Source: Marinospirillum insulare DSM 21763
GTDB lineage: Bacteria; Pseudomonadota; Gammaproteobacteria; Pseudomonadales; Halomonadaceae
Direction of reading: 5' to 3'
Length of the DNA stretch: 64,000 nt
Assembly: GCF_000686905.1 (NCBI RefSeq)
Contig: NZ_JMLW01000012.1
Coordinates: 1-64,000, forward strand
Numbering within the stretch: the first letter of the stretch is position 1; every line of letters begins with the position of its first letter. Shown here one piece after another: positions 16,730-26,739 of this stretch. Position numbers and translations under genes: made by a program. Below the pieces are notes generated by a model. That model was not told the DNA's origin, searched no databases, and was given only the letters and a program-made list of their open reading frames with translations.

Positions 16730-17530
16730 CTAAACCTTTGTATCTGTAGGTGTAGTGTCTCGCCCGGGCGACAGACTAGGCTCTATATCTTGCAAAATAC
16801 CCCGAAAACTAACATTCAGATCACGCCCAGCAGCAAGGGCTTTCAGGGTTTTAGAATGAAACTCTCGGCGATATAAAATACCTACTACGGCTAAAGTTGA
16901 AAAAATTAATGCTAAAGGGTGCAGAAACCAACCTAATAAAGCCAAACCAAAATAGTAGGCTCGCAAACCATAGTTAAATTGGTTGGCAGCTAGGTCAATC
17001 ACATTGGCAGCTTGAATAGCAAACGCATTCCTTGCACCGGGTGTAACATTTTTTTCACTAGGCAAAGGTGCGCTAGCTATCAAAATGGCGCAGAAATTGT
17101 ATTGGCGCATAGACCAGGTAAAGGTAAAGAAAGCATAAATAAAAATACCTACCAACAAGAGTATTTTAATTTCTATACCCAAATGCGTAGGCTGAGCCAT
17201 AGCAAAAGGCAGCTCGGTAACCATTGCTAACGCCTTCTCTGATGCACCTAGCAAACTAAATAAGGCGGCGAGAATTAACAAAGAACTGGAAGCAAAAAAA
17301 GCACCATTACGCTCTAAATGAGTCATGATGGTGGCATCAGCAATGCGAACGTCTCTATCCACCATGCGCTTCATCCAGTCATAACGATAGCCATGCATGG
17401 TTGCTGCCAAGCAACGTTTAGAACGTGTACGCAAAAGGCAATAGTAGTAATAACAGCCCCAACTAATAAAAAAACAACCAATGGCTAGCCAATCTAGCCA
17501 ACTAAATACCTCTAACAAACCATTTAGCAA
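16730..17530 (-). CDS. DUF599 family membrane protein
   Basis: A 266-residue integral membrane protein with about four to five helices (residues 12-32, 80-105, 120-145, 195-225). Its soluble RSKRCLAATMHGYRYDWMKRMVDRDVRIADATIMTHLERNGAFFASSSLL segment is characteristic of DUF599. The last 30 residues are polar. Function unknown across the family. It is transcribed in the same direction as the retropepsin operon but separated by 42 bp. Confidence 0.85.
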   Translation of the reverse strand: MLNGLLEVFSWLDWLAIGCFFISWGCYYYYCLLRTRSKRCLAATMHGYRYDWMKRMVDRDVRIADATIMTHLERNGAFFASSSLLILAALFSLLGASEKALAMVTELPFAMAQPTHLGIEIKILLLVGIFIYAFFTFTWSMRQYNFCAILIASAPLPSEKNVTPGARNAFAIQAANVIDLAANQFNYGLRAYYFGLALLGWFLHPLALIFSTLAVVGILYRREFHSKTLKALAAGRDLNVSFRGILQDIEPSLSPGRDTTPTDTKV

Positions 17531-17642
17531 GGTAAGCTCCTTAGCAGCCTTTAAAAATTAACAAAATTTACTTGCGCTTACTAAGCCATTATGTGCAGCA
17601 AGGTTATTTTGCTATACTCAGTCTAACTTCCATTGGTTACAA

Positions 17643-18290
17643 GTGCGGTACATTTTAGTGAATAGCCTTAAAAAAACAGAACCACCTGCAGTAAAAAACG
17701 ATAAGCGACAAATAATTATAGACGCTGCCTCTGAAGCTTTTTTAGAGAATGGTTACCAAAATGCCAGCATGGAATCTATATCTTGCAAAGCTGGTGTAGC
17801 TAAACAAACGCTTTACAACTACTTTGGCAATAAAGATGCATTGTTTATTGCTGTGGTTGATCAAAAGTGCGACTACCGTGGTAACGAGACCATGCGTTCA
17901 AGCGATATTAAAAGCGAAAACGTTGAAGAAGTGCTAAGAATTTATGCGCAAAGCAAATTAGCAGACTTAGTCTCACCAGAAAACACCGCCATGTTTAGAA
18001 TGATGATTTCTGAAGCTATACGTTTTCCAAACTTGGGCGAAATGTTTTTTAAAGCCGGGTTAGAAAAAGACCGTTTATTGCTGGTCGATTTTCTAACCTT
18101 ACAAAACCAAGCCGGTAACTTAAAAGTTGATGACCCAGAGCAAGCAGCCTTGTTTTTTCAGGGCGCACTGAATGCTTACTTTCGTCCCAAGTTTATTATG
18201 ACCAACGAAATGCCCAGTAAAGAAGCGATACAGCAGTACATAGACTACTGTATCGAAAAGTTTTTACTGCTCTACCAAGCGACCCCATAA
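17643..18290 (+). CDS. TetR/AcrR-family transcriptional regulator
   Basis: A 215-residue repressor. The N-terminal HTH (about residues 20-66) contains [44 protein letters not shown], the TetR signature. The C-terminal domain is an all-helical ligand and dimer domain of the TetR_C type used by AcrR/RutR-like proteins. GTG starts are possible at 17643 or 17658. Its 3' end overlaps convergent rimO by 27 bp. The divergent neighbour is the DUF599 gene, a possible target (inference). Confidence 0.88.
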   Translation: MRYILVNSLKKTEPPAVKNDKRQIIIDAASEAFLENGYQNASMESISCKAGVAKQTLYNYFGNKDALFIAVVDQKCDYRGNETMRSSDIKSENVEEVLRIYAQSKLADLVSPENTAMFRMMISEAIRFPNLGEMFFKAGLEKDRLLLVDFLTLQNQAGNLKVDDPEQAALFFQGALNAYFRPKFIMTNEMPSKEAIQQYIDYCIEKFLLLYQATP

Positions 18291-19610
18291 ATCATGCTCG
18301 TCGGCTTCAGTCACTTCTACTTGTACGCGCTGCCCAGGTTTAAGGTGAGAAGCACCCAGTAAAAATATTTGACCGTCTATTTCTGGTGCATCGGCTTGAG
18401 TACGTGCTGCTGCACCATCATCCCCCACCTCATCAACTAACACTTCTAAAGTTTTACCTATTTTCTGTTGCAGTTTTATTGCACTTATTTGTGCTTGTTT
18501 TTCCATAAAGCGAGCTAAGCGCTCTTCTTTAACGTCTTCAGGTACAGGGTTAGCCAGCTGGTTAGCTGTAGCACCTTCAACGGGCGAATAGGTAAAACAA
18601 CCCACTCTATCGAGTTGCGCTTCATCAAGAAAATCGAGCAGGTATTCAAACTGTGCGTCTGTTTCACCTGGAAAACCTACAATAAATGTAGAGCGCAGGG
18701 TAAGGTCTGGGCAGACAGCTCGCCAAGCCTGAATACGCTGTAAAGTTTTTTCACTAGCCGCTGGGCGCTTCATAGCACGCAATACATCTGGGTGAGCGTG
18801 CTGAAAAGGAATATCTAAGTAAGGAAGAATTTTATTCTCAGCCATTAACGGTATAATGTCATCAACATGCGGGTAAGGATAAACATAATGCATTCTTACC
18901 CAGCTACCTAATTGGCCTAACTCTTCACACAATTCTTTCATACGGGTTTTAATCGGACGACCCTGCCAAAAACCAGTACGGTATTTTAAGTCTAAGCCAT
19001 AAGCACTGGTATCTTGTGATACAACCAACAACTCTTGCACACCCGCATCAACTAAGCGCTCGGCTTCACTTAACACTTCACCTATAGGGCGAGAAACCAA
19101 GTCGCCCCTTAGCGAAGGAATGATGCAAAAGCTGCAACGGTGATTACAGCCTTCAGAAATTTTTAAATAAGAATAATGCCTTGGAGTTAACTTAATACCT
19201 TGAGGCGGCAGTAAATCTAGGTAAGGATTATAGTCAATTTTAGGCGGCAAATACTGATGTACAGCCTTAACCACCTGCTCGTATTGCTGTGGACCAGTGA
19301 CAGCCAAGACTTGTGGATGCAAATCACGAATTAAAGCTTCATCCACTCCCATGCAGCCAGTAACAATTACACGACCATTCTCACTAATGGCTTCGCCTAT
19401 AGCATCTAAAGACTCAGCTTTAGCAGCATCTATAAAGCCACAGGTATTAACAACAACAAGATTAGCATCTTCATAGCTAGGAACTAAATCGTACCCTTCA
19501 CCCCTTAACTGGGTAAGAATACGTTCAGAGTCAACCAATGCCTTGGGGCAACCTAAACTAACAAAGCCAACTTTATGCGTGTCACTACTGGTAGAAATGC
19601 TCGAAGCCAT
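18264..19610 (-). CDS. rimO: Ribosomal protein uS12 methylthiotransferase RimO
   Basis: A 448-residue radical SAM methylthiotransferase. The N-terminal MTTase domain begins [16 protein letters not shown], with further cluster cysteines in VVNTCGFID and VTGCMG. The radical-SAM CxxxCxxC is in [16 protein letters not shown], followed by the SRP segment. A TRAM domain closes the protein (about 375-445, [14 protein letters not shown]). It adds a methylthio group to the conserved Asp of uS12. The [12 protein letters not shown] and [10 protein letters not shown] segments favour RimO over MiaB. Confidence 0.95.
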   Translation of the reverse strand: MASSISTSSDTHKVGFVSLGCPKALVDSERILTQLRGEGYDLVPSYEDANLVVVNTCGFIDAAKAESLDAIGEAISENGRVIVTGCMGVDEALIRDLHPQVLAVTGPQQYEQVVKAVHQYLPPKIDYNPYLDLLPPQGIKLTPRHYSYLKISEGCNHRCSFCIIPSLRGDLVSRPIGEVLSEAERLVDAGVQELLVVSQDTSAYGLDLKYRTGFWQGRPIKTRMKELCEELGQLGSWVRMHYVYPYPHVDDIIPLMAENKILPYLDIPFQHAHPDVLRAMKRPAASEKTLQRIQAWRAVCPDLTLRSTFIVGFPGETDAQFEYLLDFLDEAQLDRVGCFTYSPVEGATANQLANPVPEDVKEERLARFMEKQAQISAIKLQQKIGKTLEVLVDEVGDDGAAARTQADAPEIDGQIFLLGASHLKPGQRVQVEVTEADEHDLWGRLVEQ

Positions 19611-19779
19611 AAAAACTTTACTCTAGTGTTTAAATTTTATGCGGCATTCTAGCTGTTTGTACTGACCTAAAAAAGAACTTTTTAATGTCTAGCCTCTAGC
19701 TAGCCTAGTTAGCTGTTTTAGCTTGGTTTCTGGTATTCTAGTAATAAATTCGCTAGCTATATTATAGAGGTAGCTCAAG

Positions 19780-20415
19780 GTGACTCGCGTATTAATTGTA
19801 GATGACCACATTCTAGTTAGAACAGGAATAGAGCGCATGCTTTCTGAAACAGAGGGCATTCAAGTCATAGGGCAAGCGGCAGATGGCGAAGAAGCCGTTC
19901 AAAAATCTCGAGAATTATCGCCAGACATAGTTTTGATGGACGTAAAAATGCCAGGCATAGGCGGTGTTGAGGCAACTCGAAAAATAACCCGTACCAACCC
20001 ATCCATAGGTGTTATCGGTTTAACGGCCAGTGGTGATGAAACTTTTGTTCAGCGCTTATTACAGGCAGGTGCTAAAGGCTACTTAACCAAAGGCACCAGC
20101 TACGAAGAGGTTGTACGCGCAATCAGGTTAGTGTCTGCCGGCCAGTTTTACGTTGACCCCACCCTAGCCAGCGGCATGTTGGTGCGTGATCCACAGAACA
20201 ACAACCCTTTTGAACTGCTTTCTGATCGTGAAATGCAAGTAACGATGATGATTGTTAACTGCCAAAAAGTACAAGAAATAGCCGATAGCCTGTTTGTTAG
20301 CCCACGAACCATCAACACCTACCGTTACAGAATTTTTGAAAAGCTAGCAGTACGCAATGATGTTGAACTAACGCACCTTGCTATGCGTCATAAATTAGTT
20401 GATGTCACTGACTAG
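19780..20415 (+). CDS. gacA: Response regulator GacA/UvrY
   Basis: A 211-residue NarL-type response regulator. The receiver domain (1-120) has the acidic pair in IVDDH and the phospho-acceptor Asp in IVLMDVKMPG (about 54). The C-terminal LuxR-type HTH (about 145-205) reads LSDREMQVTMMIVNCQKVQEIADSLFVSPRTINTYRYRIFEKL. Its place directly before uvrC and pgsA is the hallmark of GacA/UvrY. With a GacS/BarA kinase it would switch on RsmY/Z or CsrB/C small RNAs. The start is GTG with GAGG upstream. Confidence 0.94.
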   Translation: MTRVLIVDDHILVRTGIERMLSETEGIQVIGQAADGEEAVQKSRELSPDIVLMDVKMPGIGGVEATRKITRTNPSIGVIGLTASGDETFVQRLLQAGAKGYLTKGTSYEEVVRAIRLVSAGQFYVDPTLASGMLVRDPQNNNPFELLSDREMQVTMMIVNCQKVQEIADSLFVSPRTINTYRYRIFEKLAVRNDVELTHLAMRHKLVDVTD

Positions 20416-22270
20416 ACTGGTAAACACTGTGACCGATTCAGAAACAATAACGACTTTTGATCATTCAGCTTTTTTAAAGCAAGCCACTCAAGCCCCAGGC
20501 ATTTACCAAATGTTTGCGCTAGACGGCAAAATTCTTTATGTGGGTAAAGCTAGAAACCTTAAAAAGCGCCTTGCAAGCTATTTTCGCCCCACGGGTCTGC
20601 CCATAAAGACCCAAGCTTTAGTGAGTAAAATAAACAACATTGAACTCACCATTACGCGTACAGAAACCGAAGCTTTGCTCTTAGAGCAAAACCTAATTAA
20701 AGCACTAAAACCACCCTATAATATTCTGCTGCGCGATGATAAATCTTACCCTTTTCTGCATTTTTCTAACCATGCTTGGCCTGCTTTAAGCATTAAGCGT
20801 GCAAGGCATCAGCGAGGAGCTGGTGAATGGTTTGGTCCCTACCCTAGCGCATCTAGTGTAAGAGACACTTTGCAACTGCTGTACCGTGTATTTCAATTAC
20901 GCCAATGTGATGACACCACCTTTGCTAATCGCAGCCGCCCTTGTTTACAACATCAAATCAAACGCTGCTCAGCCCCTTGCACAGGTGAGATTTCAGCCGA
21001 AGCTTATGCAGAAGACTTGCGCCATGCCAAGCTATTGCTAAAAGGAAAAAATAACCAAGTTACCGATGCTTTAGCAGAAAAAATGGAAGCCGCAGCAGCA
21101 GAGCTAGCATTTGAAAAAGCCAGCCATTACCGCGATCAAATTCAACAATTAAGGCAACTTCAAACCCAGCAAGATGTAGATACAGGCGTAGGCGAAGCCG
21201 ATGTTTTTGGTTTGGTTTCTACAGAAGGTAATAGCAGCATTAGCCTCTTGCAGTTACGCCAAGGTCGCTTAATAAGTACACGTCACTTTAATTTTAAGAA
21301 CCCTTTAGACGAAACCGACAGCGCTACGCTTACCGCCTTTGTAGCTCAATACTATTTAACACGCACCTCCCTACCCCCAGCCGCAGAAATACTCTTAAGC
21401 CATGAGTTAGAAGAAGCGGATACTTTGCAAACTGCGTTAGAAGAACGCTTTGGGTTTAAGTCACGTTTAGCGCATAAAGTACGTAGCCAAAGAGCACGCT
21501 GGTTAGAATTAGCCATTACCAATGCTGAACAGCAATTAGCCACACATAGAGGTAAAGCAGGTCAACAAGAACAACGCATGAAAGCCTTAGAAGAAGCATT
21601 AGGCTTTAGCCAACCCATTAAGCGAATGGAATGTTTTGATATTAGCCACAGTCACGGCGAAGCAACCGTAGCTTCCTGTGTAGTTTTTAATGCTGAAGGC
21701 CCGCTTAAACAAGATTATCGACGCTTCAATATCGAAGGTGTAGCAGCAGGTGATGACTATGCAGCCATGAGCCAGGCACTAGAAAGACGCTATAAAAGAG
21801 TGAAAGCCGGTGAAGCCGCCATGCCAGATTTACTGCTAGTTGATGGTGGTAAAGGACAACTAAATGCAGCCAGAGCTATACTTGCATCGCTGGACTTAAC
21901 GAGCATTCACCTTTTAGGCGTAGCTAAAGGCACAACACGCAAACCTGGCTTAGAAACTCTCTTTCTTGAAACCATCGATAACCAACTAGCTTTACCCGGA
22001 CACTCACCAGCTTTGCATTTAATTCAACAAATTCGAGATGAAGCTCACCGCTTTGCTATTACTGGACACCGACAAAGACGCGATAAAGCAAGAACCACTT
22101 CAGGCCTAGAAGGCATCCCAGGTGTTGGGCCTAAGCGCCGTCAAGCACTTCTACGCCACTTTGGTGGACGCAAAGCCATTGCCGAAGCCAGCCTAGACGC
22201 TTTATGCCAAGTTGATGGCATTAATCGTGCCCTAGCAGAAGAAATTCATGCTACTCTTCATACCAGTTAA
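20402..22270 (+). CDS. uvrC: Excinuclease ABC subunit C
   Basis: About 622 residues. The GIY-YIG nuclease domain (about 30-110: GIYQMFALDGKILYVGKARNLKKRL, catalytic Glu in TETEALLLEQN) makes the 3' incision. A UvrB-binding UVR motif is near 210-245 (LAFEKASHYRDQIQQLRQLQ). An RNase H-like domain follows (MECFDISHSHGE, DLLLVDGGKGQL) for the 5' incision. The C-terminal tandem HhH contains IPGVGPKRRQALLRHFGG. It acts in nucleotide excision repair with UvrA and UvrB. The ORF overlaps gacA by 14 bp; a GTG at 20429 just after the gacA stop is an alternative start. Confidence 0.96.
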   Translation: MSLTRLVNTVTDSETITTFDHSAFLKQATQAPGIYQMFALDGKILYVGKARNLKKRLASYFRPTGLPIKTQALVSKINNIELTITRTETEALLLEQNLIKALKPPYNILLRDDKSYPFLHFSNHAWPALSIKRARHQRGAGEWFGPYPSASSVRDTLQLLYRVFQLRQCDDTTFANRSRPCLQHQIKRCSAPCTGEISAEAYAEDLRHAKLLLKGKNNQVTDALAEKMEAAAAELAFEKASHYRDQIQQLRQLQTQQDVDTGVGEADVFGLVSTEGNSSISLLQLRQGRLISTRHFNFKNPLDETDSATLTAFVAQYYLTRTSLPPAAEILLSHELEEADTLQTALEERFGFKSRLAHKVRSQRARWLELAITNAEQQLATHRGKAGQQEQRMKALEEALGFSQPIKRMECFDISHSHGEATVASCVVFNAEGPLKQDYRRFNIEGVAAGDDYAAMSQALERRYKRVKAGEAAMPDLLLVDGGKGQLNAARAILASLDLTSIHLLGVAKGTTRKPGLETLFLETIDNQLALPGHSPALHLIQQIRDEAHRFAITGHRQRRDKARTTSGLEGIPGVGPKRRQALLRHFGGRKAIAEASLDALCQVDGINRALAEEIHATLHTS

Positions 22271-22293
22271 ATCCACTTTAGAGCGCCAGTCTA

Positions 22294-22848
22294 ATGAACT
22301 TTCCCACTCTCCTAACTCTATTTCGTATCTTAATCATTCCATTATTAGTGGCTATTTATTATCTACCTCTAGACAGTAAATACCTTATTTGTGCAGGTTT
22401 GTTTGGTTTAGCAGCCCTAACAGATTGGTTAGATGGTTTTTTAGCTAGGCGCTGGAATCAAATGACACCCTTTGGTGCTTTCTTAGACCCAGTAGCCGAC
22501 AAATTAATGGTTGCCGTTGCCTTAGGGTTGCTCATTGAAGTTCATGCTAGCTGGTTATTAACCTTGCCAGCCTTAGTAATTATTGGTCGTGAAATTGTTA
22601 TTTCTGCTTTGCGTGAATGGATGGCTGAGCTCGGTAAAAGCGCCAATGTTGCGGTTAGCTGGTTAGGCAAAGTAAAAACCACCTTCCAAATGGTTTCTAT
22701 TTTTCTTTTATTGCTTGCACCCCCAGGCGAGCTAATTGCGTGGGCTGGCATAGCCACACTTTACCTTGCTGCCCTCTTAACGCTTTGGTCCATGTATAGC
22801 TATTTACGAGCAGCAATGCCTCACCTTTTACCTAGTGAAAACAAGTAA
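22294..22848 (+). CDS. pgsA: CDP-diacylglycerol--glycerol-3-phosphate 3-phosphatidyltransferase
   Basis: A 184-residue CDP-alcohol phosphatidyltransferase with about four to five membrane helices. The full catalytic motif D-G-x2-A-R-x8-G-x3-D-x3-D is visible in [20 protein letters not shown] and the following LDPVADK. It makes phosphatidylglycerophosphate, the first committed step to phosphatidylglycerol and cardiolipin. It is the last gene of the gacA-uvrC-pgsA series, with tRNA genes directly downstream. Confidence 0.96.
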   Translation: MNFPTLLTLFRILIIPLLVAIYYLPLDSKYLICAGLFGLAALTDWLDGFLARRWNQMTPFGAFLDPVADKLMVAVALGLLIEVHASWLLTLPALVIIGREIVISALREWMAELGKSANVAVSWLGKVKTTFQMVSIFLLLLAPPGELIAWAGIATLYLAALLTLWSMYSYLRAAMPHLLPSENK

Positions 22849-22904
22849 GATCGCTAAGTCTTTGGCTTATCAGAAGTTTTTTATAAATAATTTCATTTAT
22901 TTTG

Positions 22905-22932
22905 TTGACAAGGAAAAAATTCTACCTATAAT
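22905..22932 (+). promoter_or_regulatory. Near-consensus sigma-70 promoter of the tRNA cluster
   Basis: A consensus -35 TTGACA (22905-22910), a 16-bp spacer and a consensus -10 TATAAT (22927-22932) lie 15 bp before tRNA-Gly. An AT-rich tract upstream could serve as an UP element. Confidence 0.88.
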
Positions 22933-22947
22933 GTGCAACCAGATCGA

Positions 22948-23022
22948 GCGGGAATAGCTCAGTGGTAGAGCACAACCTTGCCAAGGTTGGGGTCGCGAGT
23001 TCGAATCTCGTTTCCCGCTCCA
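22948..23022 (+). tRNA. tRNA-Gly (GCC)
   Basis: A 75-nt cloverleaf. The acceptor stem GCGGGAA pairs with TTCCCGC. The anticodon loop sits in CCTTGCCAAGG with anticodon GCC. A GTTCGAATC T-arm is present and CCA is encoded at 23020-23022. Confidence 0.97.
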
Positions 23023-23054
23023 ATAGATTTAAAGCTGGAATTAAGAAACAAGAA

Positions 23055-23128
23055 GGCTGGATGGCAGAGTGGTCATGCAGCGGATTGCAAATCCGTCAAC
23101 GCCGGTTCGATTCCGACTCCAGCCTCCA
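23055..23128 (+). tRNA. tRNA-Cys (GCA)
   Basis: A 74-nt cloverleaf. GGCTGGA pairs with TCCAGCC, the anticodon arm GGATTGCAAATCC gives GCA, the T-arm contains GGTTCGATTCC, and CCA is encoded. Confidence 0.97.
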
Positions 23129-23180
23129 TTTTTAGATCTGTCTAGTAAGAAATAAGAGCTGCAATAGCTCTGTAGTAAAT

Positions 23181-23267
23181 GCCCGGATGGTGGAATTGGT
23201 AGACACAAGGGATTTAAAATCCCTCGCTCTTATGAGTGTGCGGGTTCAAGTCCCGCTCTGGGCACCA
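23181..23267 (+). tRNA. tRNA-Leu (TAA)
   Basis: An 87-nt class II tRNA with a long variable arm (CGCTCTTATGAGTGTG). GCCCGGA pairs with TCTGGGC with one wobble, the anticodon arm GGGATTTAAAATCCC gives TAA, and CCA is encoded. Confidence 0.97.
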
Positions 23268-23372
23268 CTCCTTTTAACTTCTAAATCAAATACTTCAACA
23301 ATTTAGCTAAAAATTACATATTAAAAAGTCTAAAAGAATAGATTTTATAATATTTTTTCTTTTAGCTTAGAT

Positions 23373-26042
23373 TTTTTGTGCTACCTATTCGGTAGTGAAC
23401 CCTTTAACGGTAATACGCTTCTGAATTGTGCATTTCTGAGCTGCCTATTCGGCAGTGAACTGTTCAAATCCGCGTCAGTGTCGTGTTAAACGTTTCTGAG
23501 CTGCCTACTCGGCAGTGAACGGGCTTTTAACCTATTCCGTTGGCGAGATACATTTCTGAGCTGCCTACTCGGCAGTGAACAACTGGTATAGCAAACTAGC
23601 AATTCAGCCAATTTTCTGAGCTGCCTACTCGGCAGTGAACCTTGTGCGGTGCGGGTTAGGGGTTTTTTCATATTTCTGAGCTGCCTACTCGGCAGTGAAC
23701 TTACAGGCTATTGTAACGTCTAGCCCCCAAATTTTCTGAGCTGCCTACTCGGCAGTGAACGTGGCGACAAGCTAATGATGGACGTTGTAACATTTCTGAG
23801 CTGCCTACTCGGCAGTGAACGGGCTTTTAACCTATTCCGTTGGCGAGATACATTTCTGAGCTGCCTACTCGGCAGTGAACAACTGGTATAGCAAACTAGC
23901 AATTCAGCCAATTTTCTGAGCTGCCTACTCGGCAGTGAACTAGTACCCATTCTAGAGAATAGCACGTTAAAATTTCTGAGCTGCCTACTCGGCAGTGAAC
24001 CTAAGAAACGCCATTGCCACGGGCGATATGACTTTCTGAGCTGCCTACTCGGCAGTGAACACAAACAAAATAGACGAAATGACGGAGCTGGATTTCTGAG
24101 CTGCCTACTCGGCAGTGAACTCAGTTCAGCAAAAAAATGCTTGCTTATTAGTTTTCTGAGCTGCCTACTCGGCAGTGAACTTTGAGTTTGTCACCGCCAC
24201 GCCTCCCAAAAATTTCTGAGCTGCCTACTCGGCAGTGAACGCAACAACCCTGCCCACCGACACTTCCTCTGTTTTCTGAGCTGCCTACTCGGCAGTGAAC
24301 GTTATAGTCGTCACCACCTTTTGCTAACCATTTTTCTGAGCTGCCTACTCGGCAGTGAACCCAGTGTCTACCCGAAGCATGAGGGGGGCGCTTTTCTGAG
24401 CTGCCTACTCGGCAGTGAACTTTTCGTGCAAGCGACCGACACGACGAGCGACTTTCTGAGCTGCCTACTCGGCAGTGAACTATGCCTTAAAACGTGTGTT
24501 CTCTGACCTGGGTTTCTGAGCTGCCTACTCGGCAGTGAACTTCCGATACCATATCAATCACATGATCAACATTTTCTGAGCTGCCTACTCGGCAGTGAAC
24601 AAAAAATGCTGGCAGCGATTGCGACCAATACTTTTCTGAGCTGCCTACTCGGCAGTGAACTTAGTTTCCATTTTTTCCTTCTCCGTTCTTTTTTTCTGAG
24701 CTGCCTACTCGGCAGTGAACAAGTTGTGGCAGATTTTAGCAGCATAAGGTTATTTCTGAGCTGCCTACTCGGCAGTGAACTAAGAAAAGCCTGCCAAGGT
24801 GTGGATTGGTGCTTTCTGAGCTGCCTACTCGGCAGTGAACGTGGACCATGCAATGACTGACGATTACGGCGTTTTCTGAGCTGCCTACTCGGCAGTGAAC
24901 TTGGCTCTAGCCCTTCTATTCCGCTCTGCTGCTTTCTGAGCTGCCTACTCGGCAGTGAACTGTTGATTTCCTTCGTTCTGTAGATTTTAAAGTTTCTGAG
25001 CTGCCTACTCGGCAGTGAACACTGACCAGGTTAAAACTGGCTCACCTGATGATTTCTGAGCTGCCTACTCGGCAGTGAACTAGGGCATTTAAACGAGCTG
25101 GGCGCAATGCTATTTCTGAGCTGCCTACTCGGCAGTGAACGCTCTAATATCGCGTTAGATTGGACGCTGCACTTTCTGAGCTGCCTACTCGGCAGTGAAC
25201 ACCAACTGGCGGAGATACTGGTGGCTCAACTGTTTCTGAGCTGCCTACTCGGCAGTGAACAATATCCGACCCAATGATGCACCGTCTATAATTTTCTGAG
25301 CTGCCTACTCGGCAGTGAACGCCTACGGCCTTGCTCTTAACTCAATCGACACTTTCTGAGCTGCCTACTCGGCAGTGAACTTTAAGGCCGGGCGACTTAC
25401 TAAGTTTAACTTTTTCTGAGCTGCCTACTCGGCAGTGAACGCGGCTTTGCTGGCAACGCAGGTAAAAATGGCTTTCTGAGCTGCCTACTCAGCAGTGAAC
25501 GACAGGCATTTTATTAAAAATAGAAAGCTGCATTTCTGAGCTGCCTACTCGGCAGTGAACGTGACGTTTACCCGCACAATAATAACGGCCCATTTCTGAG
25601 CTGCCTACTCGGCAGTGAACTTGAACGTATTACGCTTGAAAGGTATGCACAATTTCTGAGCTGCCTACTCGGCAGTGAACATTTCATCTTGGTTGCTCAG
25701 TTCAGCGGCCACTTTCTGAGCTGCCTACTCGGCAGTGAACACGAACTAAAAGCCTTCTTGACAGCGCCATGAGTTTCTGAGCTGCCTACTCGGCAGTGAA
25801 CTATCCGTTAGAAAATGTTTTAGCTGACGACTTTTTCTGAGCTGCCTACTCGGCAGTGAACAATTATAATGCCTTGCATTATACGATTGTTCTTTTTCTG
25901 AGCTGCCTACTCGGCAGTGAACAATTGTTTACACAAAAACACACCTAAGCGCAATTTCTGAGCTGCCTACTCGGCAGTGAACTGAGAGAAAGAATTATAA
26001 AGCTAAATTTACACTTTCTGAGCTGCCTACTCGGCAGTGAAC
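23373..26042 (-). CRISPR. Type I-F CRISPR array, 45 repeats and 44 spacers
   Basis: The 28-bp repeat, in crRNA sense GTTCACTGCCGAGTAGGCAG then CTCAGAAA, occurs every 60 bp; spacers are 32 nt with two of 33. The hairpin CTGCC-GAGTA-GGCAG and the 8-nt handle CTCAGAAA fit Cas6f processing. Orientation follows from the repeat and from cas6f: the leader is at 26043-26171 and transcription runs leftward. The leader-distal end holds a variant repeat (23433-23460) and a degenerate terminal repeat (23373-23400). One internal repeat (25473-25500) has a G-to-A change in the stem. Two adjacent spacers occur twice (23521-23640 and 23821-23940). Spacer targets cannot be identified without a search. Confidence 0.99.
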
Positions 26043-26171
26043 AAGAGTTTATACAGTGTATTCCTTCATTTTTAAAGAGCTTCTGGTGCTTTTTGTTAAA
26101 AATCCCCTTTTTTTAGCAACAGGCGTAAGTTATTGATTTACTTAGCCTGCTACTTTCCTTTAAAAAAAGGG
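26043..26171 (-). promoter_or_regulatory. CRISPR leader with IHF-consensus site
   Basis: A 129-bp AT-rich region between the cas6f stop and the first repeat. On the minus strand it contains AATCAATAACTTA (26126-26138), a perfect match to the IHF consensus WATCAANNNNTTR, about 84 bp before the first repeat. It also contains a TATAAA -10-like box about 6 bp before the first repeat. Type I-F adaptation is known to use IHF bending of the leader. Confidence 0.7.
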
Positions 26172-26735
26172 TTAGAACCAAGGAACAGTTGCAGCTTGGC
26201 TTAATCCATAGCGATTAAACTCCCCTACTTGTGGTTTTTCTTGTGGTTTACTCTGTTTAATAAACAAAGAAAACTTTTGCTTACTGCTTTGGCTGTTAAG
26301 ATTTACAAAAGGTAAACGTAGCTTTTTAGGCTGTGTTTTTTCGTAATAACTAAGTGCCTCCTTTTCACTAATATTTTTACGTTTAGCATAACGTCTTACT
26401 AAACGTTCGACACTAGACTTAGCTTGCACACGTTTAACTAGAATATGCTTTGTATTACTAGGGATTGCTTGTATTTCTTTGCAAAAAACATGGTCATGCA
26501 TACCTTTTAGCCAAGTTGTAGTTTGCAAACTTTCTAATTCATGCTGCTTACCATGTAAACGTAAGCAATTACCTAGCCCGCGTGGGCTTAGGCTGTATTC
26601 AGGAAAACTTAAAGCAACAGTGAGTTGTGGGTGTTCTACCAAAGCCCTATGCAATTTACTAAATAGAGCATTCATCAACATGGCAGGCACAAAGTCAGGA
26701 TCTGGCTGTAGTTGAATATCTAGGTAATAGTCCAT
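26172..26735 (-). CDS. cas6f: Cas6f (Csy4) crRNA endoribonuclease
   Basis: About 187 residues from the ATG at 26735 (AGG upstream; an in-frame start at 26768 would overlap csy3). It begins MDYYLDIQLQPDPDF, as in Csy4. The active-site His is in FSKLHRAL (about residue 29). The arginine-rich helix RVQAKSSVERLVRRYAKRK fits the major groove of the repeat hairpin. The C-terminus LPFVNLNSQS through YGLSQAATVPWF matches the family. It cuts pre-crRNA 3' of the hairpin and stays bound in the Csy complex. Confidence 0.96.
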   Translation of the reverse strand: MDYYLDIQLQPDPDFVPAMLMNALFSKLHRALVEHPQLTVALSFPEYSLSPRGLGNCLRLHGKQHELESLQTTTWLKGMHDHVFCKEIQAIPSNTKHILVKRVQAKSSVERLVRRYAKRKNISEKEALSYYEKTQPKKLRLPFVNLNSQSSKQKFSLFIKQSKPQEKPQVGEFNRYGLSQAATVPWF

Positions 26736-26739
26736 TGTT

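Noticed and set aside
23486-24860. Open frames of 60-115 codons with repeating SLPSRQLRN or FLSCLLGSE units
   Set aside because: They are translations of the CRISPR repeats and spacers, on both strands, not genes.
23373-26042. Self-targeting spacers against genes in this window
   Set aside because: I saw no match by eye to the integrative element or other genes, but a full search is needed to be sure.
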